NCBI GenBank assembly: GCA_027922465.2
Contig: BQMF02000201.1
Span: forward strand, 654,237-718,236
Source: Turritopsis dohrnii
Lineage: Eukaryota; Cnidaria; Hydrozoa; Anthoathecata; Oceaniidae
Direction of reading: 5' to 3'
DNA: 64,000 nt
This document shows, piece after piece, positions 34,501 through 49,500 of the stretch (its first letter is position 1; each line of letters begins with the position of its first letter). Position numbers and translations under genes: made by a program. The notes under the pieces were generated by a model. That model saw only the letters and a program-made list of their open reading frames with translations, was not told the DNA's origin and searched no databases.

Positions 34501-37500
34501 TTTGAGTTTATGAGTTATGATCATACTCATTAAGATATCTGATAGGATCCATGTATCTTTTATATTATTTTCTATCAACAAACATGTTGTTCAGTTTATT
34601 GGCAGTATATATATACATTATAATAAAGTTTCTCATTGTGTCAATTATGCCTTCAAAATGTCCTGAGAAGCATGTAATTAGGAATGTAATTATTGTAGAA
34701 ATTATTCAATCATTCAATGATTCAAAATCATTCAAGTTTCAAGAATGCTATTATAGTATTTCATTTTCCATATTTTCATTTTTCAACTGATTTTGCAGAA
34801 ATCTTTCTGCCCGTAAGGGCATCTTGTTTTCTTTGCTATCATGGCCATGACATGTTTTCGTATATTTCTGTATTCACGGTTACAGCTCATACAAGTATAT
34901 TTCTTTTATCTATAGGGGGAGCTATTCCTAAAAACATAAGCAAAATCTTTCGACCCTCTGGTCGTCTCGTTTAATTCGACAAACCTGTGCTTTCGAAAGC
35001 TTTTTTAGCCGCTGAAGATACGAAACAACAAGTCCTATGAGTTATAGTAAACAAGACACGTGTGTCGCCATACAAATATTGCAAAAAGAACTTTCTCTAC
35101 TCGCAGGAGAAGTAATTTCTCTCTCGAACGCCGCGTCATGAAAATTAACGCCATTTGGCGTAATCATAAGTATGATCAACAAATTAGATAGTAATTCATA
35201 ATGACGTCACAGACGATGATGGAATAGACCTTTCCCGAATTTCTGTTTAAACGATGCATTATGGCCGAGCTGTCGTGTCTAACCTCGCTTTTTATTATAA
35301 CTGTTTCTATTTATTGGAATAGGAATTGAGAATAATAGAGATTTTTTTATTAAGTTATAAAGTAATGAAATCAGTGGAACAATGAATCGCATGAAAACGA
35401 GGTTAGATATGAAACTCGGCCATCATTCAGTGTTTAAACTAAAATTCGGGAAAGGTCTATCTGGACGTCGCAAAACGAAATACAAAATGAAGTACTTACG
35501 CTGGCATTTCCCATGATCCATAGCGTATGAAGATTGGCAAATACACGCGCCATTATTGCAAGCGCTATGAGGTGGACACGGTCTGTCGCATTGATCATCT
35601 AAAAAATCACATTACAACAACACGGTTATTGAAAAAACCGATATCCTGATATTTTTTCGTGAAAATTTTCCCGGCATTAAGTAACGGATTTTGGGGCATT
35701 CTTACGAACATTACGAAAATTTCAACCGATGAAATACATTTGAAACGACGAATCTAACAAGTTTTCATCGATCCATCCTCAGTTTCAGACGTAACGTGTG
35801 GATCTTGGATGATTGATTTGAAGTCGACAAAAAACTTATAAAAGATGAAATGGAGGCTACAAACGCTTCACCAAGTCACTTTCGATCTTTGTTGAAAAAT
35901 CACTACGAAGGAGTGAATTTCTGTAGAAAAGCTCTTCGTCGCAGTATTTTTTCGACGATTTTGCTGACTGGGATTATACAAAAGAAAATCTTAATAATTT
36001 TCCTGTTAGAAACGAGGTAATGTCTGCAGTGACGTGGCCAAACGTACCCAATATCTTTCAAGTTTGTATGAATTATTTTTAAATAGACTTACTTTTAGTA
36101 CAGGTGAAACCATCGCCATGGTAACCATGACGGCATCTACATTTGCCGTCAGTACAAATCGCTTGCAAGTCGCACTCCATGCATTTGTCGTCTAGTGGAA
36201 AAAATGAGATTAAAAAAAAAATGTCAACGTGGGAGGGTGAAGATGCTCTCTACAACAAATTGAAGAAAATGTTGGTCGTTCTGAAAAACACCATTCTTCA
36301 GGTCGGGATGTCATGTGACTTGGCTGTTAACCAATACTTTTCGTGTATTTGTGTATAACTCAAAAACTCTGAAGGTTTCTTGAAGAAATTAGGTGAGAGT
36401 AAATTTTTTCTTTAACTACATCATCCAATCAGAAGAATCGCAGTACTAGCTTATAAAATTCTACAAAATTTTTATCAAATGCCATAAGCTTTTGCGTTTG
36501 TACATCCTTTTCCGGGTTTTCTCCGCATTTTTCTCGTTTTTTTCTGTGGTTTTCCCACGTGTTGTCAATTCACTTGACTGCAAAAACTCTGCTTTCAAAT
36601 GTGTTAAGGGGGGTATACACGTAAAGATTTTTGTTTTACCCAGGTATTTTCAGGCTTTAGAAATGCATTGTAAATCAACTCATTAATTATTCATGACCAA
36701 AAAATTGGTGGAAAATCAAATCGATTTGATTTTTTCGACAACTTTTCTATTCAAATTACAAATTACAGGTGGAAATGTGAAGCGTGCGTCAAACAAAAGC
36801 TTAAAAGGAAATTTTTCAAGAATCTTTAAGTGTATACCCCCGTTTAGATTTTTTATGTTTTGAAATATCAAAGGAACGAGATCATTCTTGGTAAGTGAAA
36901 CCAATGAAAACTTCCATCACCAACCTTCACAGTAACTGCCTTTGAATTGCGGAGTACAAACACAGGTGAATGTGTTCTGTCCAACCTGAAGACATTGTCC
37001 ATCGTTCATACATGGGTTTGGATGACACATGTTTTCTAGATAAAAAAAATCAATTTCTCAATTCTCTTTTTCTATTCCAAGTGGGCAAAAATCGTCAGAA
37101 AAAGCCACTGCGATGAAGAGAATTTTCATAGAAATAGGGTGTACATTTCTATAAAAATGTGCTCCTTTGCAGAGATTTTTTCAATAAATTTGTCCACTCG
37201 ATATATACTCAATAGAAGATGTTGTTAAAATCTATAGTAACAAATTTTTTTCAATTCTTTTCCAAAATTTTTCAATAAGCAAAATAATTACAACCTAGTG
37301 CCTAGTTTCCGTTATCATGTGATTGGAAGCAAAACAAAGTACAGTTAGTTACATTAAAAATTTCAAAAATGCAGAGGAAAAGTAGAAACCCAGTGGACAA
37401 ATTTGCTGAAACCTCTGCGTAGGCGAATCATTTCTATAGAAACATACGCACCATTTCAATAAAAATGCTCTTCGTCGCAGAGGTGTTTTGGCGATTTTTT

Positions 37501-40500
37501 AGATTAACCAAGCTACTGGTGGCATAACACATAATAGGACTTACTTTCGTTGCTTTTTGTTGTATCTGGGGAAACAGTGGTTGTCGTTTCAGTAATTATC
37601 GGAGCAGGAGTTGGTGCCTTCAGCTCACAATAGCGACCAATGTATCCTTTGTCGCATATACACTTAAAGTCATCACTACTAATCACTTCACATTCACCAA
37701 ATTTACAAGGTTTCGTTGATTCACAGATGTCTGAAGCTAAAGAATAAACAAAAAAATGTGAACATGTTGTAAGTGGAGAAAGTCTTCATGCCACAAGGAC
37801 ACGATAATTCACAATAATTGTTGGATTAACATTGGATAAAACTTTCCTCATTATCCATCCAGCAGGTACAGATGAAGTCCCTAAAAGGGGGTTTACACGT
37901 AAAGATTCTTGAAAATTTTTTTCTTTTAAGTTGGTGTTTTAAGGCCTTAAATTGAAATTGAAATTTTTCAAGAATCTTTACGTGTAACCCTCCCTCCCCC
38001 ATAATATATGGTTCAACTCAGAAAAAAAAAGTATTCAAGCCACTCAAAACATTCACACAAACTTACCATGTCTTGGTTTTATGCAGGAAAACTTTCCATC
38101 TCCTGAGTATCCAGGCTTGCATTTACACAAACCGTCAAAACAGTCTGCGTTAGGATGACACAAATCACACTTGTCACCTAAAAGATTTTCGGAAACAGAT
38201 AAGCCACATAACATGGAACTTATTGTTCTCCATAATAATAAAAAATCATCCTCAATTGCAGCATGACTTACTTTCACATTTATCTCCATCATATCTTGCC
38301 AAGCAGGAGCAAACTGGTACTCCATCATTGTCTGTACACTTACCACCATTTTTACAAGGATTAGGTTTACATGAATCAGTGACTACAACAAAAATTACAT
38401 GTTGGAGATAAAAAAAAAAAAACAACCCTCTTTTCAAAAGTCTGTCCGTCACGCAAAATGGTAGTTTGAGTTGCGAGAGTAATTATTTTATTTCATTTTG
38501 CGCAACGTCAGGGTGAAACCATTGTATTGAGACTCTAATTGAATGCGACGTTAAGGGAAAGTTATGTCGGTAACCAATAGGGGTAGCTGACGTTTTTTGG
38601 GGTTCACAATACAGGCAATAGGGTGACGAAACATTTGGGCCTAATCTGTTTTGGGGTGTGTGACGTCTTCAAAATCTTTGATATCTCCGTAACGGCTGGT
38701 GGTAGCAAATTGATCCCATACATTTTTTTGATCAGTCTTTCGAGCTCTACAACATGGGTACACATTTGGTTGCCAATTCCTAAATTTATTTTTTCTTAGG
38801 GGGTGACACAACGCAGGCTGAACATGGGCAGCGAGCGCCGCTACCTTGGCTGCTAGTTATGAATAGTTGTGCGCTGAACACAGCATCAAATGTCATTTCT
38901 TACCATTGCAAGTTGGCCCAACGTAAGGGTAAACACATTTACAAATTGGTACTCCGTTAGTGTCCATACATACCCCACCATTGGCGCACGGGTTGGGATT
39001 GCAAGGCTCAGGAACTGAAAGAAAAATAGGATGACTTGGTCGAGACACCAGTCAATCACAAGAACACTAAAAAAATATTTATCAAGAATATTCAAATAGA
39101 AATTATTAGAGAATGGTAGATCTTTGTGCTCCCATATTTTTTGTAATTACATTGTAATGAGGAATGTTGAACAATCAAAACAAAACCTCTTATTCATGTT
39201 GTAGATTGATCTTTATCTCCAGTATCAGTATAATTGAATTTCACGGTCAAAATCTTCTTAATCATGGTCATATTCTACGTTAGGCCATGCATTTTTTAGG
39301 ATTATTATATAGTGGCAGAGCACGTTGATCAACAACAGTTTTTTTCAATATATAACGAGGGAACAGATATGACGTCATCAAAATCTTTGAATGACAATAT
39401 CTCAGTGACAGTTGGTCGTAGCGAAACCATCCCACACATGCTTTTTATCTGTTTTTCCAGCTCCACAACATGGGTACATTTTCCGTTCGCCATTCCGTGA
39501 TTTTCCTTTTTCTCACACATTGTTCTCAAAATTAAAACCTGTAAAATACTTTTTACACAGGATACTAGTCTCTTAATAATACCCAATATTAATTTTGAAG
39601 CTAAATCTCATAATGGATGACTTATCAATGATCGCGTCAGTAAAACTTAAAGTCATTTTTCTTCCCTTTTTTTTAAACTGGAGTACCTGTCAGCATTTTT
39701 AAAAGATGATTGTTCAAGATTCAAGGGAAAATATACTTACCCTTTTTTCTGTTACTGATACAGTTAAACCTATGTATAATGTATAACAAGTGCCTATGGT
39801 ATAAATCTTATACAGAAAGGTCTTGCTTAAAAAGACATATACATTTTAGTTTTCCAAGAGTGGGCATTTGGGTCATTTGGAAAAGATAAACATAAACGTT
39901 TGTGATAAGCAAAGAGAAACAAAATTGTAGACTTTTGAACACAATCATACCTTCACATTTCTGCCCCTTGAAACCTGTTGGACAAACACATGCAAATCCG
40001 AAAAAATTCAGATCGTTCTTGCTAACTCCAGTTGGAAGAAGTTCAGAATCCTCTCTTCTCCTTCGTTTTACAAATGGTAAATCGCCAAGACTCCAGTTAA
40101 TTGCCGTCAAATTTTTGACATTTGCTTTTTTGCTATATTTGTACTGAGGTTCAGAACCTGTTTTCAATAAGTCATTGTATAAGCTTGTTGCAAGTTTATC
40201 GTTCAAATCACGTGGCCTTCGAGGATGTTTACGATCTTTCACAACTTGCAAGTCTCTTTTAAACAAAGACGGATTGGCGTCCATAAGTAACTCTAATTTA
40301 TGATTTTTAGCTTCAAATTTATCAGAATTAAAATGATTTTCAGTTACGTCATCCTTCTTTGTTCTTTCGGAAGGTAATTCTGTCTCCATTACAGGCTCTT
40401 CATAACCTGGTAATTCATTCCCATTTAAGATATAATCCCGTTTGAAAACTGGATCATTATCTAAATAGTTTTCTAAGTTCTGAATGATATCATTATCATT

Positions 40501-43500
40501 ATTAAGAACGTTACTTCGTTTATAATACAATTTCATTTTGTCATGTTGCTCTAAACTCATGTCATTTGGCTGCATATCGTCTGGAATACTGTTATCAATC
40601 GGTGATCCAGGAAACATGCGAGACTTTGTCGAACCCGCTGGTGAGCTTTCGTCCGATGCAATAGCAGAAGATATCTGACTTGATACGTCATCCAAATAAT
40701 AGAATTTGTCAATGCAAGTTGCACCATTCTCACATGGATTCGGATGACAATTACTTTTGGCTAGAAAGAAAATATAACTTAAATATAACTGGTTTCAGAA
40801 GATCGGAAATTCATAAGTAGGCCTGTGATACCATGGCAACATTAAAACAATGAAAGAAAGTAGTTATTATTTTTTTATTAATGTTATTGAAATAAAAGGC
40901 TTAAATAAATGTCATATTATTAGTTATCAACTCCCCTGAAAGATCATAACTTTTAAACGCTTACTGGTCTAAATTTGATCCAACAGCTTTATAATGTCTT
41001 TTAATAAAGTAATTCAGTTATATACTTCTTTTTTAAGTACGGAAGAGTGACCTTCAACAGTCACCAAGGTTTTTGTAACACTGAAAAATCTCATTTTGAA
41101 CAATTTGAATAGGCATTGAATTGCTTCATGCCGTCAAATGTGTAGTGTCAAATACTTGATATTTGAAAACAGAAACCCAGGTAAAAACTGACATGTTGGT
41201 TTTCTTGGTTTGAAAGCAAAGAAAAAAATCACTGTCCTTGTTCTTCTTTCCTAAGTACAACTAATGTGGGTGTGTGAATGGAAGACACAGTATACGCGTA
41301 TGTGTGTGTTAAATTTCTTTCGTAACTTAAATTGTATTTACAAACAAATCCTGTAATCGATAAAGAAAAATTATCTACGCATGCAAGACAGAGATAGCTT
41401 CAACAGATGAATTCAAAATAAGTCAACATAATTTTTTTAGTGTTTTGATGATAAAAGACACGCTTGAAGTAAACAGTTAAGATTAACATTTAAAGAGACA
41501 TTTTCACTTGGACACAGCTCATTTATAATTCACTTACAAATTCCTTTTGACCATTCACACGGGAATGGAAGTGCACGAAATAGTTATTACATTCATTTAC
41601 GTTTAAAGGCTTTGCTTTCTTTGTATTATCATTCATTCTGTGATAAATAATGTATAAAGAAACCAGGACCAACCATACCTCGTTCACAAAAGTAACCATT
41701 ACCAACATAGCCTTCACGACATTGGCATGCATCATCAATGCATATTGCATGTTTACTACAATGAGCACACGGATCTTCCACAATTGCTATATAAAAACAA
41801 AGTAAATTTTCATGGATTTTCAAACAGCCTTTCACAATAGGTCTGTTTGGAAATCACAACTTTCACTGTACTTCCAAATTTGTAAACCAAAAGTTGCACG
41901 AAGAAAGTGCGAGCTATTTTCCATATAAGTCTTTTTCGCAATCACGAAAGGCAGCATTAATTTATCTGTCACTTATTATTTTATAATGAAAAATAGGCCT
42001 TTCAAAGTTTCAAAAGTTATGATGTGAAAATTGCATTTGACAGTTGTTTACAGTTAATTCTTAAATTAAATGAAAAAGATCTTCCATCGTCTGCATGATT
42101 CGGTCAATAAAAGTGCATTATATATGATTCCACAGCAATAACTAACCCTTGATGATATTTGCTAATCAACTTTCATAGAAGCAGCATGACAAGTACTCAC
42201 ATGCACATCTTTTTCCAGTTCTTCCTGGTGGACATAGACATTTGAATTCGTATTGATTTACTTCTATACACGAACCACCAAACAGACAAGTAGTGGAAGT
42301 ACAAGCTTTGAAAATTTTTTCTAAATATTAGTAGAAAAGTGGATTCAAAAATCACATTCATTTTCCCTGAAGAGCATAGATCATTGTTCTAAGAGAATAT
42401 TCAAGCAGTCAAACGAAGAACTAGATTGTTATAATGTTTTGTTAGTAGTATATAGTATTACATACCGTATTTCCTCTAATAAATGCAGCCCTCTATTAAA
42501 CGCCGCACTTACATCCAAACGTTTGTAGTAAACGCCGCCCTCTAATAAACGCCTCCCTCTATTAAACGCTGCATCTTGAAAAGCGGCGTTTATTAGAAAA
42601 CAGGTTAAACAACAATTATAAAAAAGTTTTCATCTCATACAAGAGAACAGCGACAGTAATATTGCTCTTCTTTGACATTTTTGTGAACATATCTTTTGTG
42701 CAAAACATTTTCACAATCTTTAAAACACAATCTTTTCTAACCTTTTTAAAGATAAGGAAAGATTATTGTTTAAGTTTGCTTCTGTCCAATTTTTCATTTT
42801 GTAATAAATGCCGCCCTCTAATGAACGCCTCCCTCTATTAAATGCCGCATCCAAAACCTTGAATTCGTAATAAACACCGCAGCGTTCATTAGAGGAAATA
42901 TGGTATGTACACTGACACTATAATTATTAGTTTTTTGCCTATAACTTTCAATTTATTATATAGTCAGCTTTTGAATCTTTAGTTCAGATTTTGTTCTGCC
43001 TTTCTTTGTTGTTTAACATCATTCAATACCAAATATCCTAATTTTGAGTTATCTTTTGTTTGATTTTTTTTGTTTTTAGAAGCATAAGAAGAATATTGAT
43101 GCTTTTAATTGTGATGGTTTGAATACTTCTATTATTATTTTTAGGTCCTTGCTAAGAATACTTCTGTATAAAATCTGCCACTGAATTACTGAAAAAACAT
43201 TAAATTAACATTAACTTTGCTAAAATATAGCATAAAAAAGCATAGATTTAAGGGAGAAAATAAAATCACAGAGGGTAAACAAAAGTAGTGCCTTGATAGA
43301 TGTAACAAAAAAACATCTTCAACAATTAAAGGAGCAAAAAATAATCTATGAAAGGAATTAGGTGGTTGACAATTTCAATCAGCTCCGTAGACAATTTAAT
43401 AGATGATTAAATCACCTTCGCATAATTTCCCTTTGTATTCATCAGTACAAGTACAGGTTGCTGTCCCTCCATCTTCATTGCATGTTCCACCATTTTGACA

Positions 43501-46500
43501 GATAGTAGTTAAACATGTCTGCCTTTTCACTAAAATGACAAAAAACACTTTCAATAACACTTATGGGAACATTTTTCACAAAGTCAATTCTCTGCTACAA
43601 AATTCATTAAAAACTCTGTTGTCGTGCTGTTTTCCTACCGGGTTAGGAATTTTGAGTTAGACAGAAAAAAATGATTTCAGAAAAATATCTTCTTTTGTTG
43701 TATTCTTTTAATTTATTATTTATTATTTTTATTTTACGAATGTTTACCCAGGATAGCCTCTTCAGTTCCGTAAGGTACTGTTATCAATGAGGGTCCTGCG
43801 AAGGAGGTCCTAGAGCATTTAAAGCCCCCATTTGGGCTACGGAAGCTGTAATGACAGAAACCGCTCAACTAGACAACCACCCCAGACATCATTCCTACTC
43901 TCTTGCTGATTGCTAAGCAGAGAGGATTGATTCACACTGTTATAGTCGCTGGCATGACTCGGTCGGGGATTGAACCCGCGACCTCCCGAACAGGAAGCGA
44001 GCACTCTACCACAAGGCTACCAGTCGATAAATAATTTTTAAGTTAATTTGTTGTTATAAGATTATCGAGAAATTCTGCTTAACGAATATCTTTCTTTCTC
44101 CTTTGAAAATTCATATTTTTCATCCATTTGTTTCTCATGTAAAATCGGTTAATAAAAGTCAAAATGTCAGCAAAAATTTACGTCCAATTTCATTTCCTGA
44201 TTTCTGCCTTTGATTGTAATAGAAGTTTTAAGGGTTTCACACATAAGAATAGAAATGTCCATATAAGTGAGTATCCAGTATTGAATCAGAGTGCTCAATG
44301 TGTTAGCAGAGCGTTATAACAATTGCAGAATAGAATTACACCGATATAGCTACTACTAGTTTCATGTCGTAAAAACAATAGAAATGCTCTATTATGTGAA
44401 AAGTGAAAAGTTCTAAATATTTTTAGAAGAGTCTTCAACTTCATAAAATTGAATTGAAAACAAATTCAAAGTAAATTCAAAAATAAAGTCAAAATAACCC
44501 TTGTATAGCTTGAAAAGAAAGCAAGTCCTTCAGAATGACCCTAAAAACGTGACGATTATGAATCTTAAGATACTGGAAAAATCAGAAATTAATCAGTTTA
44601 CAATAATATCTCAACTTCATAGAACTTCTGTTACCTTCACAATTGACTCCAGAATATCCCCTCACACATGAGCATTTGTAGCTGTTGTCATCTTCACTAC
44701 AAACACCACCATTTAAACAAGGATCATTTGGGTGGCAGTAGGAGCTAACTGAAATTGAAAATACACAAATTTGTTATCTTTAAGTATAGCAATTAAAATT
44801 AAATATAATGGCTTATAACCACAATTCCAGTCGTTTTACAGGATTTCAGAGGATGATGACGGGGACTGTAAAAAAGTAATACAGGGTTCGAATTAGCACG
44901 TCGCAATTCGCAATTTGCGAATCCAATTGAAATTTTAGCGAATCAAATGACTGGCAAATGTAGTAAAATTGCGAATCTGTATTAAACTTATCCTTTAAAT
45001 ATGTTTAAAGATTTCCATAATAAACAGCGTCTTATACAAACATAAAAGAGTATTTCCACATGTTTAAAAACAGGTGCGAACATACTTTTGTTTACAAAAA
45101 TAATTTGGCGCGACGATCCTCACAGGGGAAAACCCTTTTATTGTTCTTTCGAACAATAATTATTCTATTTCTCTCCACGTTCTTTAGATTTTACTTTATC
45201 ATACAACGGCCGAATAGTTTTTCAGTGTAGTTTAGATACGGGCAGAAAGTTGAATTGTCACAATTGAAGCCAGCCCAGGCATGGAAACTTTGAGGACACG
45301 ATCGTTATCGTTACCGTGTCCTTTATGCAATATTCAAATGTCGGTAACGATCCCATAATCATATTTCCTTTTTCCTTGATAATCACAAATTTTGTGTTTT
45401 TTAATGATAAACTCTCGAAATATTTGTGATTTAGCCATAACTCAAGTCTTTCCATTATGAGGCACGCGACCGTGCTAGCGCTCGCTACACAACGCTCCTA
45501 GAACCTAGTTAAGGTGCGCTTTTAATCACGCACATAGATGCTCTTCAAAAACATGCTCAACTTATTATATTAGTTTTCATGGCTGACAAGGCTAATATTA
45601 ACTGAGTATTCACCATTTTGCTGTTGCTAGGGAGAACGACCGCCGTTGCTAAAGGTAATTTTGAAATTTCCTTCGTTATATGAATTCATTTTTTCACCTA
45701 ACGAAAGAACATGAAAACATAAGTGGTACCAGCAGGACTTGTTTTTGTGTTATTCAATGAAATTAAAAGCATCTTAGTTTCCAGCTCCCTTTACAATCTT
45801 GTTTTATTTCGTTAACGTTAGCGTCGTTACCGCTTCGTTGCCAAAAATGTAAATCTGCTGAAACGATTTTAGGTTCCGTTAACGATAATTCGTTTCTCAT
45901 GGTGCAACAAATTTCCATGCTTGAAGCCTGAAATCTCAATGCTCAATGTTGTTTCCTACAAAATAACTGAACAAAAATATTGTGAAGAGAGGCTGTAGAT
46001 GCTGTTTTAGAGGGTCTAAAGTTCAAAATTTTCTTCGTCGCCCAACCATGGTGGGCAACAGGGTTTTTAGGCAAGTCACTGTTCAAACTTTTTTGAATCG
46101 ACTTTTTGTTTCTAATTCGAACCCTGTAATATCCTTTTCTCTTTTTCAATAAAGATAGATGATGAAAATTGAGTTATCCGATACCCATAAGGTACTGATA
46201 TAGATTCAAACAATTGGCCCTTTTCAAAAACAAATCCATTACCATCTTTTCTGTAGTAGAGCTCTTATCTATCAACAAAACAAACAGTCTTAAGTACCTA
46301 CCGACTTATATTATATGCAATGTTTGTAGCTAGTACAGGGTCAAATCTTTTTTTGGCCACTTACCATTATAGAATTTTTGAAGAATTTGTTTTGGCGAAA
46401 GTGAAAGTTCGCCAGTCTAGTAACTAAACTTAGTAGATAAAACAATTGTATAGTTTGAATTGCTAGCCTGTAGTATAAAATTCTGTCCATCGCAGAGGTT

Positions 46501-49500
46501 TAAGGCAGATTTACACACAGCGAATTTTGCGAAGTTAATGTTTCACCCGTGGACCATTGTTTTGGAAAAGCCGATTGTGCAATAAAACTTCGCTTCATCA
46601 AATTTTTAGCCGTCTACAGAGTAGGAATGAGTTCAACTTTTTCGCTTGTCAAAAATTCGCTTGTGATAGACAACAAATCAAAGTACACACAAACTGCTGA
46701 TTCAGTAATAATTAACTAAGTAATAATTCCGTAATTTTATAAGTAACAGCTTCTTAAATTTATTCATCTTGTTTGTTTACAACTAGCCATGATAACAGTA
46801 ATTCGAGCACCAAAGTTTTGTTTGTGTAAATTGAGATGATGTGATTTTTTTGCCACTAAAAGTTTGCTTCGCGCAAAACATTTGCTGTGTGTAAATCCGC
46901 CTTTACACACAGGGTTCGCCTCTTTTTTCGTATGTGACCACAAAAATTCAAGACCAGAACAAGAAAGATTTATGTGGAGCAACATGACTGGCTTCCCACT
47001 TGCTTTAAAATACTTTTTGGACCAGAAGGCAAGCTTAACCACTCGGTAATTTAAGGAAAAAAAAGTTCTGGCAGACATTTTAAGGACCAGAAAATCAAAA
47101 CCACAAGTAAAAACTGTGTGTTTTGAATTTGTTTGAAAAAGGAAAAAAAAACAAAATCGTTTCCAAGTTAGTCAATCTGTGATCCTATCATAATTGTGCA
47201 TAAAAATAACTTACTCGCGCATGTTGGTCCTTTAAACCCAAATTCACAGGAACATTCATATGTAGTTCCCTTTTCGTAGCAGTATCCACCATTTCTACAA
47301 GGGTTGGGATGACAATAACTCTGAGCTAAAAAAGAATTCGAAATGTAGAAGAGCAAGAAATTGCCAATGTTTAATTAGATTGACAATACTGTTTTGTAAT
47401 CGTTGTAACTGCTTCTATTTATCTTGAAGTATTGGTTTAAATGCAAACAAGAGCCAGATGGTGCAAAACGGTACCAGCAAATTTACTTGTCACACAAACG
47501 CTTTCAAAATGGGGGTGGGGGGGGGGTGGGGGGGGGGGGGGCAATTTACTACCAGAGGAATCGTCCAGGGGGGTTGTCCTGTCACCATACCCAGAGTATG
47601 CAAGCCCTTTATTTACTTCTTGTTTGCACGACATACAGTTAACTTGATTACTCCTTTATTTTGCTTTTAAAAAAACGATAAAAATGCCATCATGACAATA
47701 ACATATTTATTTGGTTGTAGGACAAAACCTTAGGGGTAATTTTTCACCTCGCATGCACATGGAATAAGAAGGAAGTAATGCATTTTTTTTGTAAAAGCCA
47801 CTCAATTCAACCCTTCTGAATTGAAAATAAATTTGAGATACTATACCCAGTGGGCACATTTGTTAAAAACCCCTGCAAAGGAGTGCATTTCTATAGAAAT
47901 ATACACACAATTTCAATAAAAATGCTCTTTGTAGCAGTGTTTTTTTGACAGTTTTGCTCACTGGCTAGCAGAATACCTTCGCATCTTTCACCAAAGTAAG
48001 ACGACGCGCATGTGCAAGTAAAACCGGCATCTGTTTCCGTACATGTACCACCATTTTTGCATGGGTTTGGATGACATTTGCTAACATCTGAAAAAAAAAA
48101 AATTATGAGAGAATTTTCAACTATTTGATTGGAAATTCTTGGTAAAAAATTTAATCGTTTAATACCAACTTCAGTTGCTGAGACAACCAGAAACCTTGGA
48201 GAGGAGATTTGGCAAAGACGGTTCCAAGGGAGAATTGATTGAGGCCAGTTGAGTTGGAGTAGAAATGATTATTGGTTCATTAGTTCATTAACACCTCACT
48301 TCTCTATTCTTATAATAGTTCAACTCTCCTTCTAAAATTTTAACAACTTTCTGGGTCCACTTGCCCTCCTCTACTTTGTTTTCCCAACCTTTCATCCACT
48401 CACACTTACATTAGAAACAACTTACCTTCACAATGTTCTCCTCGAAACCCTTTAACACATATGCATTTGATCTTATCATCAACAATGTTGCATGTGCCTC
48501 CGTTCCTGCACTCGTTTACTTCACAGACTAAAGGTGGTGGTGCTATGGCAACAAATGACAACTCATGACAGTTCCACTCCTCATGAATACAGCTTAATAA
48601 CTCAACTTTCTTCTTCAATCCAATTTATCAAATAAAGCGAAATGTTTGTTTGGTCAAAGGTAAGTTTTTAAAATATTTTTTTAGCACAGGTCATAATCAA
48701 ACATTAGTACTGTCCAGGTGATGATCCAAGTAAGTTTTACAGTGACAGTCTTGTGAAAGAAACAACATTCTGGTCTACAAGACTAACAAGGCAATCCTAG
48801 GTTAACTTTAACACATCTTGGGATTTCTCTCAAGGTCCCAATTAACAAAAGATTTCCCAATTAAGTAAATTTTCGTGGGTCCAACGTAATGAAAGTCCCG
48901 ATATTCATGGTCTGGTTTAACATGCATAAATTGCATGGACAAAATGTGCTGATTCGAGGGTGAGAACTAGCACAGGTTAAGCAAGATGGCCCGCTTTGCC
49001 AAACACATAAAGATTGTTTTATAAAAATACACGCTTTTCATAAGCAACCAAGCAGATGTTAGCAGTTAATGTTGCTTAAAAACTATTTTCGGTGCGCATA
49101 GGAACAGTACGTTAAAAAAATGACCATTTTTAGTATTAATGTTGCTTTAAGGGTTCCTGTGATGAAAAATTAGTAATATATATATCGAAAAAATATACAT
49201 ATATACATGTCCCGTCTTGAAAACCTTTGTGTACGTTTTAGTTGTTTAGTTAAAGTATCAAAGTATTAAGTGTAGGACATTTAAATCATAATAGAGTGCA
49301 AAAACTAGTACTGCAACCTCTTAGAGTAACAACCTAGTGTTATAATTTTAAAAGAACATGCTGTATGCTAGTGCTGCATCATTTTAAAATTTTATGTTGC
49401 TTATTTATCTCAGATTGGTTAACATTTTGAGAACATTTACAAGTTTTGCTTTATATATAAGGTGTAATACCTAATTGCCTGTTACTAATGTTGCTAATGT

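Noticed and set aside
39951..40760. Neuropeptide precursor inside the EGF insertion
   Set aside because: Basic sites are present but no repeated peptide or C-terminal Gly amidation pattern was seen.
43957..44026. Functional tRNA gene
   Set aside because: It has A and B boxes but leads into a SINE body with an A/T-rich tail and a poor cloverleaf, so it is a SINE head.
45943..46149. Minus-strand basic frame
   Set aside because: It overlaps the terminal inverted repeat of a mobile element and has no recognisable domain.
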